A stretch of DNA of 64,000 nt from Trichobilharzia regenti (taxonomy: Eukaryota; Platyhelminthes; Trematoda; Strigeidida; Schistosomatidae), in contig CALYDD020000431.1 in NCBI GenBank assembly GCA_944472135.2, positions 1-64,000 on the forward strand. The letters run 5' to 3'. The notes beneath the pieces are model-generated. The model was not told the origin of the DNA and ran no database searches. It was given only the letters and a program-made list of their open reading frames with translations. Below, in pieces: positions 21,690 through 33,205 of the stretch. A program made the position numbers and the translations under genes. The first letter of the stretch is position 1. The number at the start of each line of letters is the position of its first letter.

Positions 21690-21880
21690 TTAATTATTAT
21701 TATAGCTTGAATCCACACTGTATTTTTCGGTACAACCATGGAACTTTCAGCATGTGATATCGGTAGCCCAAATTTAGCAAGCCGACCACTGATATTAGAT
21801 GTGCGTCGGCCGGGGATAGAACCGCGGACCATGTGCATAGCCGGATAGCTTCCTAACCTCTGTGCCACCGACGCACAGGA
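21690..21880 (-). mobile_element. tRNA-derived SINE, family A
   Basis: Minus strand: tRNA-like head (GCGTCGGTGGCACAGAGG, then GGTTCTATCCCC), the body with TTTGGGCTACCGATATC and the 3' end CAGTGTGGATTCAAGCTATA followed by an A/T-rich tail. Same family as 31160-31350, 39277-39467 and 42862-43048. Confidence 0.78.
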
Positions 21881-22110
21881 GATATCATCTTTAGTCAGAC
21901 ATGCCAAATGTCTATAGTGAGATTGGATCAAATTCTGGATATTTCCACTCACGCCTATGTCATCGGCAAAGGAATATTCTTTTATGTATGTGCAAATCGA
22001 TTTCACGCTTGGCAGTTTGAAAAAAGTGGGCATTGGGTATATGATATTCATTATTAAGAAAGTTTTAATATTTCCCAATGAATGAAAAACAAAACGATAT
22101 TGTTTCTACT

Positions 22111-22147
22111 GACGTTTCGCTATTCAATGCTAATAGCTTCCTCAAAG
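22111..22147 (-). ncRNA. Hammerhead-like motif downstream of a PLE
   Basis: Minus strand TTGAGGA, then hairpin AGCTATT / AATAGC with a 7-base loop, then GAAACG. This is the CUGANGA - stem II - GAAA layout of a hammerhead with C3 changed to U. It lies 3' of a PLE endonuclease domain, where hammerhead motifs are known in Penelope-like elements. Stems I and III were not resolved, so activity is uncertain. Confidence 0.5.
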
Positions 22148-22952
22148 TATTATTAAACCAGAACTTACAAAATCCACCCAGCTTATATATAACAACTTAA
22201 TCACCGTTCATCAGCATAGGTTGATTTTTTTACGTTGTCAAGTTGGCCAGCTGGTAAAGATAATAAAACCAAGTTTAGATTGTTGGATTTGATAAGCGTA
22301 CAGAATTATAAAAGCAGTATGTGTTTACGTAATGAAAACTGCTAATCACATTTACACATCGATTTTGCCACCTCATGAAGGGAGAATGTTGCAACCAGAT
22401 CAAATTCTGTCTTAGTCTGTCACTCTTTTTCTGACAATTTGGGTTCCACTTGATATGAAGTGCCCTTGATATTAGACGTTCTTTACGGCTTCTGAAATGC
22501 TTTTTCTGGATTATTTCAGTATTGCCAGAATCACTTTGGTGTTCTGATACTATAGCGTGTAGATCTATGGCTGATGACTTTTCGAGTTTATCTAGTTCAA
22601 CTGAGTTTCTCTCTGGTTGAACAGATGCTCTACGGTGTTAATTTCTTCTGATCTTGATTTCTTGTGATGTTTTTCCGACGTATATCGTATCACACTCCAA
22701 GCATTTTATTTTGTAGACACAGTTAGATAGAGAATTCTCAGGTACTTGGTCTTTTATATGGAAAAGGTTGCTTTGTAGTGTGTCTGATGGTTTGAAGAAA
22801 ACTATGACGTTGTGTTTATTGAGTACTCTTCTGATATCGTCTGACGTCTCCGATCTGTGTGGAATGACAACTGCTGAGGCGCTCATCTCTTTAGAATACG
22901 TTTTCAATCATATTTAATATCAGTGTTGATTGTGTTGATGAAGTTCGTTCAT
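22148..22952 (-). pseudogene. PLE 3' part (GIY-YIG domain), truncated by an RTE
   Basis: Minus strand. Coding remnant 22638-22907 shows NCVYKIKCLECDTIYVGKTS, a GIY-YIG core, then stops in RRN where the duplicate at 40103-40285 continues as RRNEHRR. The upstream reverse transcriptase is absent because the RTE at 22953 begins here; unit 2 still has it (39740-41050). Confidence 0.8.
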
Positions 22953-22976
22953 TATTATTTATTATTATTGTATCCT

Positions 22977-23786
22977 TTAGTTCCTAGAGGAACATAGGGC
23001 TTCAGCTGCGCACCTCCATTGACTTCGGTTTTCTGACAACTTTTTCACCCTGCTCCAGGTCTGTCCACATGCTTTCATCTCCTCCTCGCATGACCTCCTC
23101 CAAGTCACCCTTGGACGACCAACTCGCCGCCTCCCTTTCGGGTTCCACTCGAGGATGGCTTGTCTAGTGATGTCACTTGATGGTTTCCTCAGCGTATGGC
23201 CAATCCATCTCCATTTCTTTCTGCCTATTTGTTTCACAATCGGTTCCTGATTGGTTCGCTCCCAGAGATCCCTGTTGCTGATCTTTTCTGGCCATCTGAT
23301 CTTGAGTATTGAGCGGAGACAGTTGTTAATGAAGGTTTGAAGTTTGTTTGAGATGCTCTTTATGACTCGCCAAGTCTCTGATCCGTATAGTAGCACTGAC
23401 TTCACATTGGAGTTGAAAATCCGGATCTTATTTTTGATGCTGATTGCTGTTGACCTCCACACAGATTTGAGAGTAATGAAAGCTTGTCTTGCTTTTCCGA
23501 TTCTGGCTTTGATGTCCTCGTCAGTTCCGCCTGTAGTTGAGACGATGCTTCCCAGGTAGGTGAAGGAGGTTGTTTCTTTCAGGTTCTTCCCATTTATGCT
23601 TATTGTGGTCTGTTGGTGTTGTTGATGTTGGTGTTGGCCAGGAATCTTCATCATCTCTGTTTTATCTATGTTCACGTGAAGTCCTATCTTTGATGCTTCT
23701 TCTGCCAACTTGTTACTTTTCACTTGCATATCTTCCAGTTTATGGGAAATCAGACATATATCATCGGCGAAATCCAGATCCTCCAA
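22977..23786 (-). pseudogene. RTE reverse transcriptase C-terminal frame
   Basis: 269 codons. Starts at the catalytic box (MEDLDFADDICLI), followed by palm and thumb, SVLLYGSETWRV, and the C-terminal region with RKKWRWIGHTLRKP. It ends with CSSRN at the element's 3' terminus. Separated from the preceding frame by a frameshift near 23800, so no full-length product is possible without repair. Confidence 0.85.
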
Positions 23787-23798
23787 GTCTCTTTTGTG

Positions 23799-24212
23799 TC
23801 AGTCCATTTTATGCCTGTTCCCTCGTTGGTTTCCCGCCGTTGTCTGTCGCATTATCCAATCAATTGCAATCAGGAAGATCATTGGTGATAGTAGACAGCC
23901 TTGCCTCACTCCCGTCCTCACTTCGAAGGCTTCCGTAAGTTTCCCGTTGTGGATTACTTGGCATGCAGCATTGTCGTATAACTGTTGGATGAGGTGTATA
24001 ATTGTCGATGGGACCCCGTAGTAGCGAAGTAGTTTCCAAATGACCTCTCGATCGACGCTGTCGAAGGCCTTTTCAAAGTCGATGAAGTTGAGTGAGATAG
24101 AGAGGTGACTGCCATTCCAAGCTTTGTTCAATGATGATCCGTAGAGTGGCGATTTGATCAATACATGATTTGTTTCTCCTGAATCCAGCCTGTTCCGGAC
24201 GAAGTTTTTCAT
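23799..24212 (-). pseudogene. RTE reverse transcriptase middle frame
   Basis: 137 codons containing motif A (NFIDFEKAFDSVDREV) and TGVRQGCLLSPMIFLIAIDW. It overlaps the first frame by shift near 24100-24200 and ends just before the FADD box. Confidence 0.85.
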
Positions 24213-25845
24213 CTAGGGCTTGTTTGATTCTCTCCAGGATGATGCGACTTAGTATCTTGCTTGGAATGGACAGAAGCATAATTCCACGCCAGTTTTTACA
24301 TTGACTTAAGTCTCCTTTCTTTGGAAGTTTGAATAAGTAACTGTTCTTCCAATCCTCGGGTACTTTGCCCTCTTTCCACACCTTCTCCAGTAGTGGTGTC
24401 ATCAAGTCCGCTGTTGTCTCTGGGTCTATTTTCAAAGCCTCTGCTGGGATTCCATCTGGTCCCGGTGTTTTCCCAGCTTTAAGCATCTTGATTGCATTCA
24501 GGACTTCTGATTTCGTCGGGGGGTCAGTGTTCACTGGTAGTTCTGCTTCCGTTGTTGGTATTGCTGGACGTGTTGTAGGTGGCGGACGATTTAGAAGTCT
24601 TTTGAAGTGTTCAACCCAGTGCTTTCTCTGTTCCACCTCTTTGGTGATTGACTTTCCATTGTCGTCCTTTATTGGCTTAATCTGTGTCGAACGTTTGCCC
24701 GAAAGGTTCCTAGTTGTTTGGTAGAGTGTGGCGAGGTCTCCTTTGCCTGCAGCTTGTTCTGCTTCGTTTGCCATGGTTTCATAATATTTTCTTTTGTCTT
24801 CCCTGGCACTTTTCTTCACTCTTTTGTTCAGTGTATTGTAGCTTGCATTCAGCTCCTGTTTTTGTTGCTCGTCAGTGCACTGGATAATCTTTTGCTTCAC
24901 TGTCCTTCTCTCTTCTATTAGTTTCCAAGTGTCCGTAGTGAGCCACTGTTTGTCCTGTCTCTTTTTTCTGCCTAGAATTTCTATGCAGGTTTGGCTCCAC
25001 ACCGTTTTCAAGTTGTTCCAGTGCTTTTCAACGCCGACCTCTTCGCTAGTGTTGATTTGTGTCTCGGCTTTGTCCTTTATGCTTGCAATGAAGATGTCCT
25101 TTGTAGCCTGGTCCTTCAGCTTTTGAGTGTTGAACTTGGCTTGTGGTCTATCTGCAGCTCCTGATTCCCTGAAAGCTTTTAATTTGATTTGGATTGTCCC
25201 TTGTACGAGATAGTGGTCTGAGCCAACGTCTGCTCCTCTTCTTGCTTTTGTGTCCAGTAGGCTGCGCCTCCACTTCCTTGAGATTGAGATGAAGTCGATT
25301 TGGTTTTTGGTTTGCCCGTCTGGTGACACCCATGTAGCCTTGTGGATATCTTTGTGCTTGTATACACTGCCACCAATCACCAGTTCGTTGAAGGCGCAGA
25401 AGTCGGCGAAGAGTTCTCCGTTTTCATTCATTTCTCCTAGAGCTTCTCTACCCATGATGAGTTCCCTTCCCGTATTGTCTGGTCCCAGTTTGGCGTTCAT
25501 GTCTCCCATTAGTATTTTCATGTCGCCAGCTGGAGTATTGTCCATTGTTGCCTGTAGTTGCCTGTAGAATTCTTCTTTCTTCTCGAGGTCTGCGTTGTTT
25601 GTGGGTGCATAACATTGTATGATTGACACTTTCCTTCCTTTGGAGTTGAACCTGGCGGTCATTATCCTGGACGAAATCGCCTCCCATTGTATCAGGGCTT
25701 TCGTTGCCGTTGGTGACATCATGATAGCCACGCCCTCGGTGTGCGTGTGGTTATCTTCTGGGTGACCGGAGTAGATCACTGACTCGCCCGTTGACAATTT
25801 GGTGAGTCCATTCCAATTCCATCTGCTTTCACATATTCCCAGCAC
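24073..25845 (-). pseudogene. RTE endonuclease and N-terminal reverse transcriptase frame
   Basis: 590 codons. The apurinic-type endonuclease lacks its first ~40 residues (compare 11847-11965) but retains CESRWNWNG, MGDMNAKLG, QIDFISISRKW and GSDHYLV. A linker follows, then RT fingers with GPDGIPAEALK, LPKKGDLSQCKNWRGI and RPEQAGFRRNKSCIDQI. It leaves frame after the last motif. The apparent start is internal to the original protein. Confidence 0.87.
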
Positions 25846-25852
25846 TTGGGTA

Positions 25853-25985
25853 ATTGAAATACTCTTTTAAAATGTTTGATAAAATTAGATGCAATATTGT
25901 AAGTATGTCCTGAAAATTCCACACTGTACCACTAGTACTGTTTCTGGAATAAAGCAAAATTATCATCATTATTATCATTATTAAA
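25853..25985 (+). mobile_element. CR1-like LINE tail, 5' side removed
   Basis: Matches 44533-44662, where the tail follows CR1-like reverse-transcriptase coding sequence. In unit 1 only the tail remains, abutting the RTE. Confidence 0.6.
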
Positions 25986-26229
25986 GAAGGCACAACATGG
26001 AAGCAAAGGTATATTTTCAATTTCAGTTTATATATACACAGTTTAAATTCGTTAATCAATCACTGAGCGTGTGATTTGGGTTTACATCAAACAACATGAA
26101 ATAGAATGTTCAAATATACATAGTATTCTGTCGCTAGTGCTGTATTGAACAACTATGGGAATATGTGAGAATAATGTTCCATTGGAACACATTGTCTGTA
26201 TCACACCCCACCACACTAGTTTGAACTCG

Positions 26230-26545
26230 TTATCTGAACGTTCCTGCATTCCTCAATGAGTGGTGCTGTTCCCATTAAGGCTTGAATCCATTAGCCATCT
26301 TTTCAAACGCGAAAGCGTTATCCTTTAGACCACTTGGGTCATGGAAGCCACCTCTTTCGTAAATGGTGTTAGTTATTATTTATTTTTAATTCAACATTGA
26401 TTTTCCAGTCATCTGGTTGGACCGAAATGTTGTAATGTTGGCTCCTTGTACAGACACTTCGACGATGTCTAAGGATAAGCTTGAAGTAATTTGATAGATT
26501 GGCGACTAGCAGTCGAGTCCAGGGGATGCGCATAATTTCAATTTA
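26230..26545 (-). mobile_element. SM-alpha-like SINE, decayed
   Basis: Minus strand tRNA-like head (GACCCAAGTGGTCTAAAGG) followed by the region of the hammerhead (GAATGCAGGAACGTTCAGAT), where the core is no longer recognisable. At 26395-26545 a second partial monomer in the same orientation includes GACTGCTAGTCGCCAATC. Duplicate at about 44910-45225. Confidence 0.65.
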
Positions 26546-27620
26546 ATCCTCAGACATCGCAAAAAATAGCCAACAAGTCTTCGCAGGCTGAGCATTTCCG
26601 TCCAATCAATCAACAGGAAAATCAAAAATGAATTAATGAATAAATATTTCTGTAGTTATTTGTTGTAATTTTACCAATACATGTTACAGTCATATGCGTT
26701 AGATTACTGAAGCCAATCAGCAGAAAGTCTCAAACCTACTTTTTCACACTAACTAGTATTTGTCAGCCAGGACGTGTCTGTAAACCTCACCGACCTCTGA
26801 AGATTCAAACCCCGCCATCCAGTGTTGAAGTCAAGGTAATCGAAAAACTGTTCGGAAAATCCCACCTCAACGGTCTAATTACAATACTGATACTTATTTG
26901 GATGTTTCTCCTGGACTGAATATCATTATTCTGACCTTTGAATATCATATGCTGAATTTTTTTCGTATTATTTGTCTTTTTCCTGTTGATTCTCTAATTT
27001 TATTACTTCTTTTTGGCGGTATGTGATGGCAATCATAATGTGGTATTTTACGTTGTGATTTTGTTTAAGTGAATGAAGGTGATTCTGACCTTGGCTCCTC
27101 TGTGGAAAATTGTTTGGATTTTGATCCTTGTGGACAGAGCTTTCACTTGCACCTTGTTGGAAATATCCTCCTTAGTTCTAATTACTTGCTTTGTACCCTG
27201 TGTGTACTGCTGCACAACAGCATTACTGAGGTCATCTTCAGATTTTGATGCTGTTATTGCTGTCTCTTGTTGTCTTTGGAAAGGTTTGTGACTATGTCTG
27301 TGCCTCTCAAGCAATTTTCGGATAGCTATAGAGTAGGACGCAGAGATCTATTTCTTGTATTGAGAACACAACGAGTCGGCTCTAGTCGTTACAGTCAGGG
27401 ACGTAACCACACAGTTATTTTGACCCATAATTATTGACCTCCCGTAGGACTGTAATGAATATACTGATGTGAAGTAACGACTGTGCTGTGTATCTACTCC
27501 AAAATGGTGCCGAATTAACTCTTTCGATCAGAATGGACATCATTTCCTTCAAGGTTGCAGATATGTCCTACTGGCAAGTAAGTAACTTGTACGAAACCTA
27601 CCATTGGAGATTCCTATCGA
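26546..27620. other. Region without a recognised gene (unit 1)
   Basis: AT-rich, no credible coding sequence. It includes the empty target (about 27255-27300) of the LINE inserted at 45978 in unit 2. Confidence 0.5.
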
Positions 27621-27624
27621 CTAC

Positions 27625-28010
27625 CTCTGGCCGTCAAAATATCAAGTTCTGGTTTGCAGGGATCTGATTGTTCACAGGTTTGATCACGAGTTGACATCAG
27701 TTAGAGGACCACTGGAAAATCTGGGAGTACTGAACAGCCTATTTCATCCTAGTTTGCCACTCTTCATCGGTACTCACCCACCGGAGTTCCAGTACAGAGC
27801 CTTTCCGTTAAAAGGCGAGCCCGTAGACCATTAAGACACTAGGATGCGATCCAATGGCCCATGAATTCCGTCTTCTGCCTATTTACAACATATATATATA
27901 TATATATATGTTTAGTGTAACTACCATCCAGGTCTTCCAATGATTCTCGAACTGGTATCAATCCATAGTCAAGTCTGTATTCAGAATATTTTAATTACCT
28001 AACCTTAGTT
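27625..28010. mobile_element. Family B SINE composite, centre lost
   Basis: The left arm (27640-27880, minus) with outer end GATCACGAGTTGACATCAG is followed, after an AT repeat, by the outer end of the opposite arm (27925-27990, GAACTGGTATCAATCCATAG). Both outer ends correspond to those at 41745-42300; the second head is missing. Duplicate at 50030-50410. Confidence 0.6.
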
Positions 28011-28569
28011 CAAATATAAACCATGATGGCAAGTTTTTCAGTCTTTTGATTACGTCACAATCTAGACTGGCACAATTCAATTTGCATCAATGACGGCTAG
28101 ACACATGCATGATACTGATTACTCCCCAGTGACCAGTTAATGCCGTCATATATTTAACCCATATGCAGCTGTTTTCAACTTGAAGATAATTTTGTAGATA
28201 TCAACCATTACTTAATCATTCATTTTTCACTGCACACTGAATTGCTTCTTCATTGGTTGAATGATCGCCTGATAAAGTGAAGGCATTTCAAATTCCCTCG
28301 ACTTTTATTTTTATATGCCAATAAATGTCGAACATTTTTGTTTTATCGAGTAAAACAACCATAGAAAATTATAAAAATTACTGATAACAAAATGATGATC
28401 ATCACATTATGAAGTTTGTTTTGAAAACACCTAATATTATTAAAAAAATACATCCTGATATTAGAAGTTCTGCTTTAATATTCACCCCCGCTGCATTCCA
28501 CAATGTTAGACTTGTATCAGATATGACATCTCAGCATAATTGTAAGAATTCAAGTTCCGCATTCATAAG
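28011..28569. other. Region without a recognised gene (unit 1)
   Basis: AT-rich sequence just 5' of a truncated RTE; nothing recognised. Confidence 0.45.
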
Positions 28570-29910
28570 CTGGATTCAGAAGAAACAAGTCATGTATTGA
28601 TCAAATCGCCACACTACGGATCATCAATGAACAAAGCTTGGAATGGCAGTCAACTCTCCACCTCACTCAACTTCATCGACTTTGAAAAGCCCTTCGATAG
28701 CTTAGCGTCGATCGAGAGGTCATTCCGCAACTACTTCGCTACTACGGGGTCCCATCGACAATTATACATCTCATCCAACAGTTGTACAACAATGCTGCAT
28801 TCCAAGTAATCCACAACGGGAAACTCACGGAAGCCTTCGAAGTGAGGACGGGAGTGAGGCAAGGAAGGTTGCCTACTATCGCCAATCATCCTCCTGATTG
28901 CAGTAGATTGGATAATGCGACTGACAGCGGCGGGAAATGAATGAGGAGACAGGCATAAAATGGACTCACACAAAAAGAGACTTGGAGGATCTGGAATTCG
29001 CCAGCGATGATATATGTCTGATTTCCCACAAACTGGAAGATATACAAGTGAAAAGCAACAAGCTGGCGATAGAAGAAGCATCCAGAGAAGATAGGACTTC
29101 AGGTGAACATAGATAAAACAGAGGTGATGAAGATTCCTGGCCAACACCAACATCAACAGCAGCAACAGACAACAATCAGCCAGCATAAATGGGAGGAACC
29201 TGAAAGAAACAACCTCCTTTACCTACCTACCTACTCACCTACCTAGCTGGGAAGCATCGTCTCAACTACAGGCACACGGAACTGACGAGGATGTCAAAGC
29301 CAGAATCGGAAAACAAGACAAGCTTCCATTAAACATAAGTCTGTGTGGAGGTCAACAGCCCCACTCAGAATCAAAAATAACATCCGGATTTTCAACTCCA
29401 ATGTGAAGTCAGTCAGTGCTACTCAATATACGGATCAGAGAATTGGCTAGCGCATCATAAAGAGCATCTCAAACAAACTACAGACCTTCAATAACAGTTG
29501 TCTTCGCTCAATACCACTCAAGATCAGATGGCCGGCCGGCCGGCCAGAAAAGATCAGTAATTGAGGGATCTATGACAATGAGAAAACCAACCCAGCAGGA
29601 ACCGATTGTGAAACAAATAGGCAGGAAGAAGTGGAGATGGATTGGCTGGCCATACTCTGAGGAAACAAGCCATCAAGTGACATCACTAGACAAGCCATCG
29701 CTCGAGTGGAACCAGGCCGAAGGTAAGCGGCAAGTTGGTCACCAGTGCGAGGGTGACATGGAGGAGGTCATGTGAAGGAAGAGGAGATGAAATCATGTGG
29801 GAGACTTGGAGCGGGGTGAAAAAGTTGGCAGAAAACCGAAGGCACTGGAAATGCGAGGCTGAAGCCCTATGTTCCTCTAGGAATTAAAGGATATAATAAT
29901 AATAATACAA
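28570..29910 (+). pseudogene. 5'-truncated, decayed RTE-like LINE
   Basis: Begins in the GFRRNKSCIDQ region and ends at the RTE 3' terminus with a TAATAATAATA tail. Same set of lesions as the copy at 18573-19905, including FASDD at about 29000 and the GGCC run at 29530. All three frames are interrupted. Confidence 0.85.
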
Positions 29911-30789
29911 ATATGTATGCAACAACCGCACGAGAAGGTCGACTTTCCCCCTTTTTATCTTGGTTTCTTGGGAAGACTACCGCACATTCCAACAACACCT
30001 TAGTTCCACTGAATGTGAAGAAACCCAAAATTAGGGGGTTCATCCTCTCTGTCATTTATGAGTCTGACTGAAACAGTCACTTCTTTTTTGCAGAGACAAT
30101 GTAAACAGTGTTCTGTTTTATGCTTTTCTCAGTGTTTTACAGTCAAACTAAAGTTGTTCAGAATGCCTTTTACTTGTATCTTTTAGAGGTTTAAAAGCTG
30201 AATGATTGATAGTTTTTTTTTGCTTCGTTTTGACCACTAAACTACATTTCCAGATAATTACATATCACTAACCGAGACTAGTCAGGGAATCACTAAAAAC
30301 TATGGAGTAATAGACAGCTATCTCCCACCCCCGTCCCCTTATGTATATAGGTGTGCACTGCTGAAGCGTCAGTCCCTAAACCCAATAAATACAACAACTG
30401 TTCGATGGCCCCACCCCCCCCCCCACCAACCCACCTGATTTTCAATGGTCATTTAGCTTATATCAATCTGCATGAAAATCCCTGAATTCTGTCTCTACCA
30501 ACCCAATACTTACTTGTAAACTGCTGTATGTGTCTTATTGATGATATTCAGTTTTCACATAAATAACACTGAAGAAATGAAAAGCTCACAGTGTATGTGT
30601 TTTCGTCCATCTTGTTGTAAATACAAAATTTTAAATGTTTTTGTAAAAACTGATTGTTTTTAAATCTGCAATAAATATGAGTGAATTTTTTCATTTTTGA
30701 GGATTATTGTTATTTCCATTGTTTCGGAGTAGAACAACGGATCTCCACTCTGTCCTGTTCTCTGGAATCCTCTTTACCTGGCCCCATGA
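28575..30789 (+). repeat. 2.2-kb inverted repeat, arm 2 of unit 1
   Basis: Complement of 17691-19905. Beyond the RTE remnant it holds 29911-30789 without a recognised gene; the far end carries about 100 bases of the second RTE family's 3' end. Confidence 0.9.
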
Positions 30790-31159
30790 AGCAGTCGGAC
30801 GCTTCGGAAGGTCATTCGTAATGGAAACCATACCCGCCATAATGGAGTCGCGTAGTGAGTTCCATGAAGCTCGAGTATTTAACTACTGTTTCAATAAGGA
30901 ATTAGTTGAAGTCATGAAGACTAGTGTGTTGGGTGGAGGTGTGGAGACAATGACAATAAGATAATATAACCTTGTGGAAGATAAATATTGTCATAGGTGC
31001 AATTCATGCTATAAGGGAAAATCAGTTAATCGGGGTAGGTGCTGTATTCTACTCATTCTCTAGGTGCTTATTTTCTTAAATCTAAGCAGTCTTTGTCAAA
31101 TATCCTACAACCTGTAAGAGCAACATAACCTGAGACGGGATTGTTATGATGTAGCATCA

Positions 31160-31350
31160 TGATGTGCGTCGGTGGCACAGTGGTTAGGACTCTTGCCGAC
31201 CATGCACATGGTCCGGGGTTCGAGCCCACGCCGACGCACACCTGATATCTATGGTCGGCCTGCAAAATTTGGGCTACCGATATCCATGCTGAAAATTCCA
31301 TACTTGTACCAAAAATACAGTGTGGAATCAAGCTGTAAATAAAAAAAAAT
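31160..31350 (+). mobile_element. tRNA-derived SINE, family A (present in unit 1 only)
   Basis: The head at 31168-31235 folds as a tRNA-like cloverleaf: 7-bp acceptor GTCGGTG/CGCCGAC, A box TGGCACAGTGG and B box GGTTCGAGCCC, both exact to consensus. The body ends GTGGAATCAAGCTGTAAATA plus an A-rich tail. At the same place in unit 2 (about 53540) the element is absent. Confidence 0.85.
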
Positions 31351-31769
31351 AAAAAAAAAAATCAAAGTTTGAGAGGATTCCCTTCTGCCTCAGAGGAGTA
31401 GGTGTAATCGTTCATATTCATGAAACTGTCCACATCAACAAGAAATATAATAGGTGAAGAGAAATGCTAATCAAGTGTGGCTGCTTGGAATATACAACAC
31501 TTCACTACACAATGATTTTGTGGAAACAATACCCAGCAGAAGTGCCAGAATAATAATTCCAATTATTCAGAGCTTCTTAGTTCTTGGAATAACCAAACAC
31601 ACTGTCGAATTCAGAGGATGTGACCAGTTGTCATCTTTGGGCTACATTCACCATTATGTCAATCATTCCTCCGATCTTGTGCATCCAATAACAGGCAAGT
31701 ACACCAATTCTGTTGGAGAATTTTGTAATGGGTTAAAGAAGAGAATCAGAAATATTTCGATAAAGAAAA
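31351..31769. other. Region without a recognised gene (unit 1)
   Basis: A 129-codon frame (31454-31843) is open and unchanged in the duplicate (53631-54020), but it runs into the inverted-repeat element and matches nothing I recognise. Treated as non-coding. Confidence 0.4.
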
Positions 31770-33205
31770 GAAGACAAAATTTGCAGTTTAAAATGATATC
31801 ATCATTCTATTTCACAGGTTCTCATCAGCTGCAGACTACCTGAAATTACAATGATTATATAGATGATAATAACATACTTTAATGTTTGAGTGGTAGTAGG
31901 GGAGAAATACTGTAAAATTGACGCATCCAAAATGAAACCATTACAATTTTTTTTAGTTTAAGTTTTCATCATCAACCTATACGCTTTCAAAGTAGAAAAG
32001 AGGGGGTAGGGGTAAAACAGAAAAAAATTAACAAACAGTGTTAGCTCGCAGGTTCACATAGCAACTCAAAGAACAAAAGCAGCTACAGTTTATCAGATTG
32101 AGATTTGCTCAGTGAGTTGAGATCACTGAATTAGATGGCTAATTAATGTTATCAAAATCGAAATTCAGTTGCCAGGGGAGTGATTAATCACACTCTCTTT
32201 CTGTATCCAAAATTCTGGTTTGAATCGTTTGATTGTCATCGTTTCGGTAAATCGTAGTAAATTTGCTGTCCTTTGTCTATTTAATATTTTGAAGGACTTA
32301 GAAATCTCTACGAGATGCCAGTATCAACAATATGCCTGATAATTGCACTCTGAGAATATTTGCTTCCTTTCATGAACAAGTTTCTCGGAATATGTTCAGA
32401 AGACCGGATAGAAGGCCTTCTTTCCCTCCTTCCAACGTACTTGCTCCCCCAAGTGGACGTAAATTCAAAAACGCAGTTACAGGTGACATCAGTAGGGTAT
32501 TTATTCAGTTTACAGCGGCCTATAGAAGAAGTAGTGGTATATAATCTTATGAGTTTATGTTATGCACTCGTCGAGTAGTTAATAGTCCTGACGCGGAAAG
32601 AGGGGAAATCAGAAGACCACCACCAGGTTTACGATGATACTTGTATTTTCCAGACAAGGAAAATAAATGTCAAACAAGAGTGTGAGTGAAATGGTACGTA
32701 GTGTACGAAACAAGTATACAGTACAAAAGTATATATGAAAATGGCTAATACACATGAACCAATAAATAGACAGTCTTAACATTATTGGTTGTAATGTCAT
32801 GTTTATTTAGTTAGTGGACAGACAAAAGCATATTGTCAGTTATAATGAAATATCGATCCGTATACACAGCAAAATATAATAGACTGTCAAAAACAAAACA
32901 CACATCATGTGGATACATATCAGTTTAGCTGCAGGGACGATTCTTTTTATTGCACCCTTCATTCTTCCGTTAATCTTTTGTGACACTGCATCTCCTTAGA
33001 ATGGGGGACAAATCAACATTTTCTTCTTGTCTACAGTTGAGTGTTTTTCTTTCTTCATAGTATTTCTTCTCTACTACCACTTAAACATTAAAGTATGTTA
33101 ATATTTTCTATATAACCATTGTAATTTCAGGTAGTCTGCAGCTGATAAGAACCTGTGAAACAGAATGATTCATTTTATACTGCAGATCTGCTCTTTTTTT
33201 CCCTA
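31770..33205. mobile_element. Non-coding element with ~145-bp terminal inverted repeats
   Basis: The left arm (31770-31915) and right arm (33055-33205) are inverted complements, sharing TTTCACAGGTTCT, ATCAGCTGCAGACTACCTGA and TTAATGTTT. The ~1.1-kb interior has no recognisable gene. A single arm occurs at 1575-1715, so this is a dispersed family, of foldback or MITE type. Duplicate at 53960-55385. Confidence 0.65.

Larger units (their letters stand above)
22953..25853 (-). mobile_element. RTE-like LINE, 5'-truncated, two frameshifts
   Basis: Minus strand. The 3' end (CTAGGAACTAAAGGATACAA plus AATAAT tail) is at 22953 and the 5' truncation at 25853, just inside the endonuclease. The protein is split into three frames. 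It is the best reference copy for the decayed RTE copies in this window. No target-site duplication is visible. Confidence 0.88.

Noticed and set aside
21838..21880. tRNA-like heads of SINE families A, B and SM-alpha as genuine tRNA genes
   Set aside because: They lie at the start of repeated SINE bodies, anticodon arms are irregular, and several have mismatched stems; only the gene at 1229-1300 folds fully without a SINE body.
31454..31843. 129-codon frame identical in 53631-54020
   Set aside because: The two copies belong to a recent duplication, so identity says nothing about function; it runs into an inverted-repeat element.
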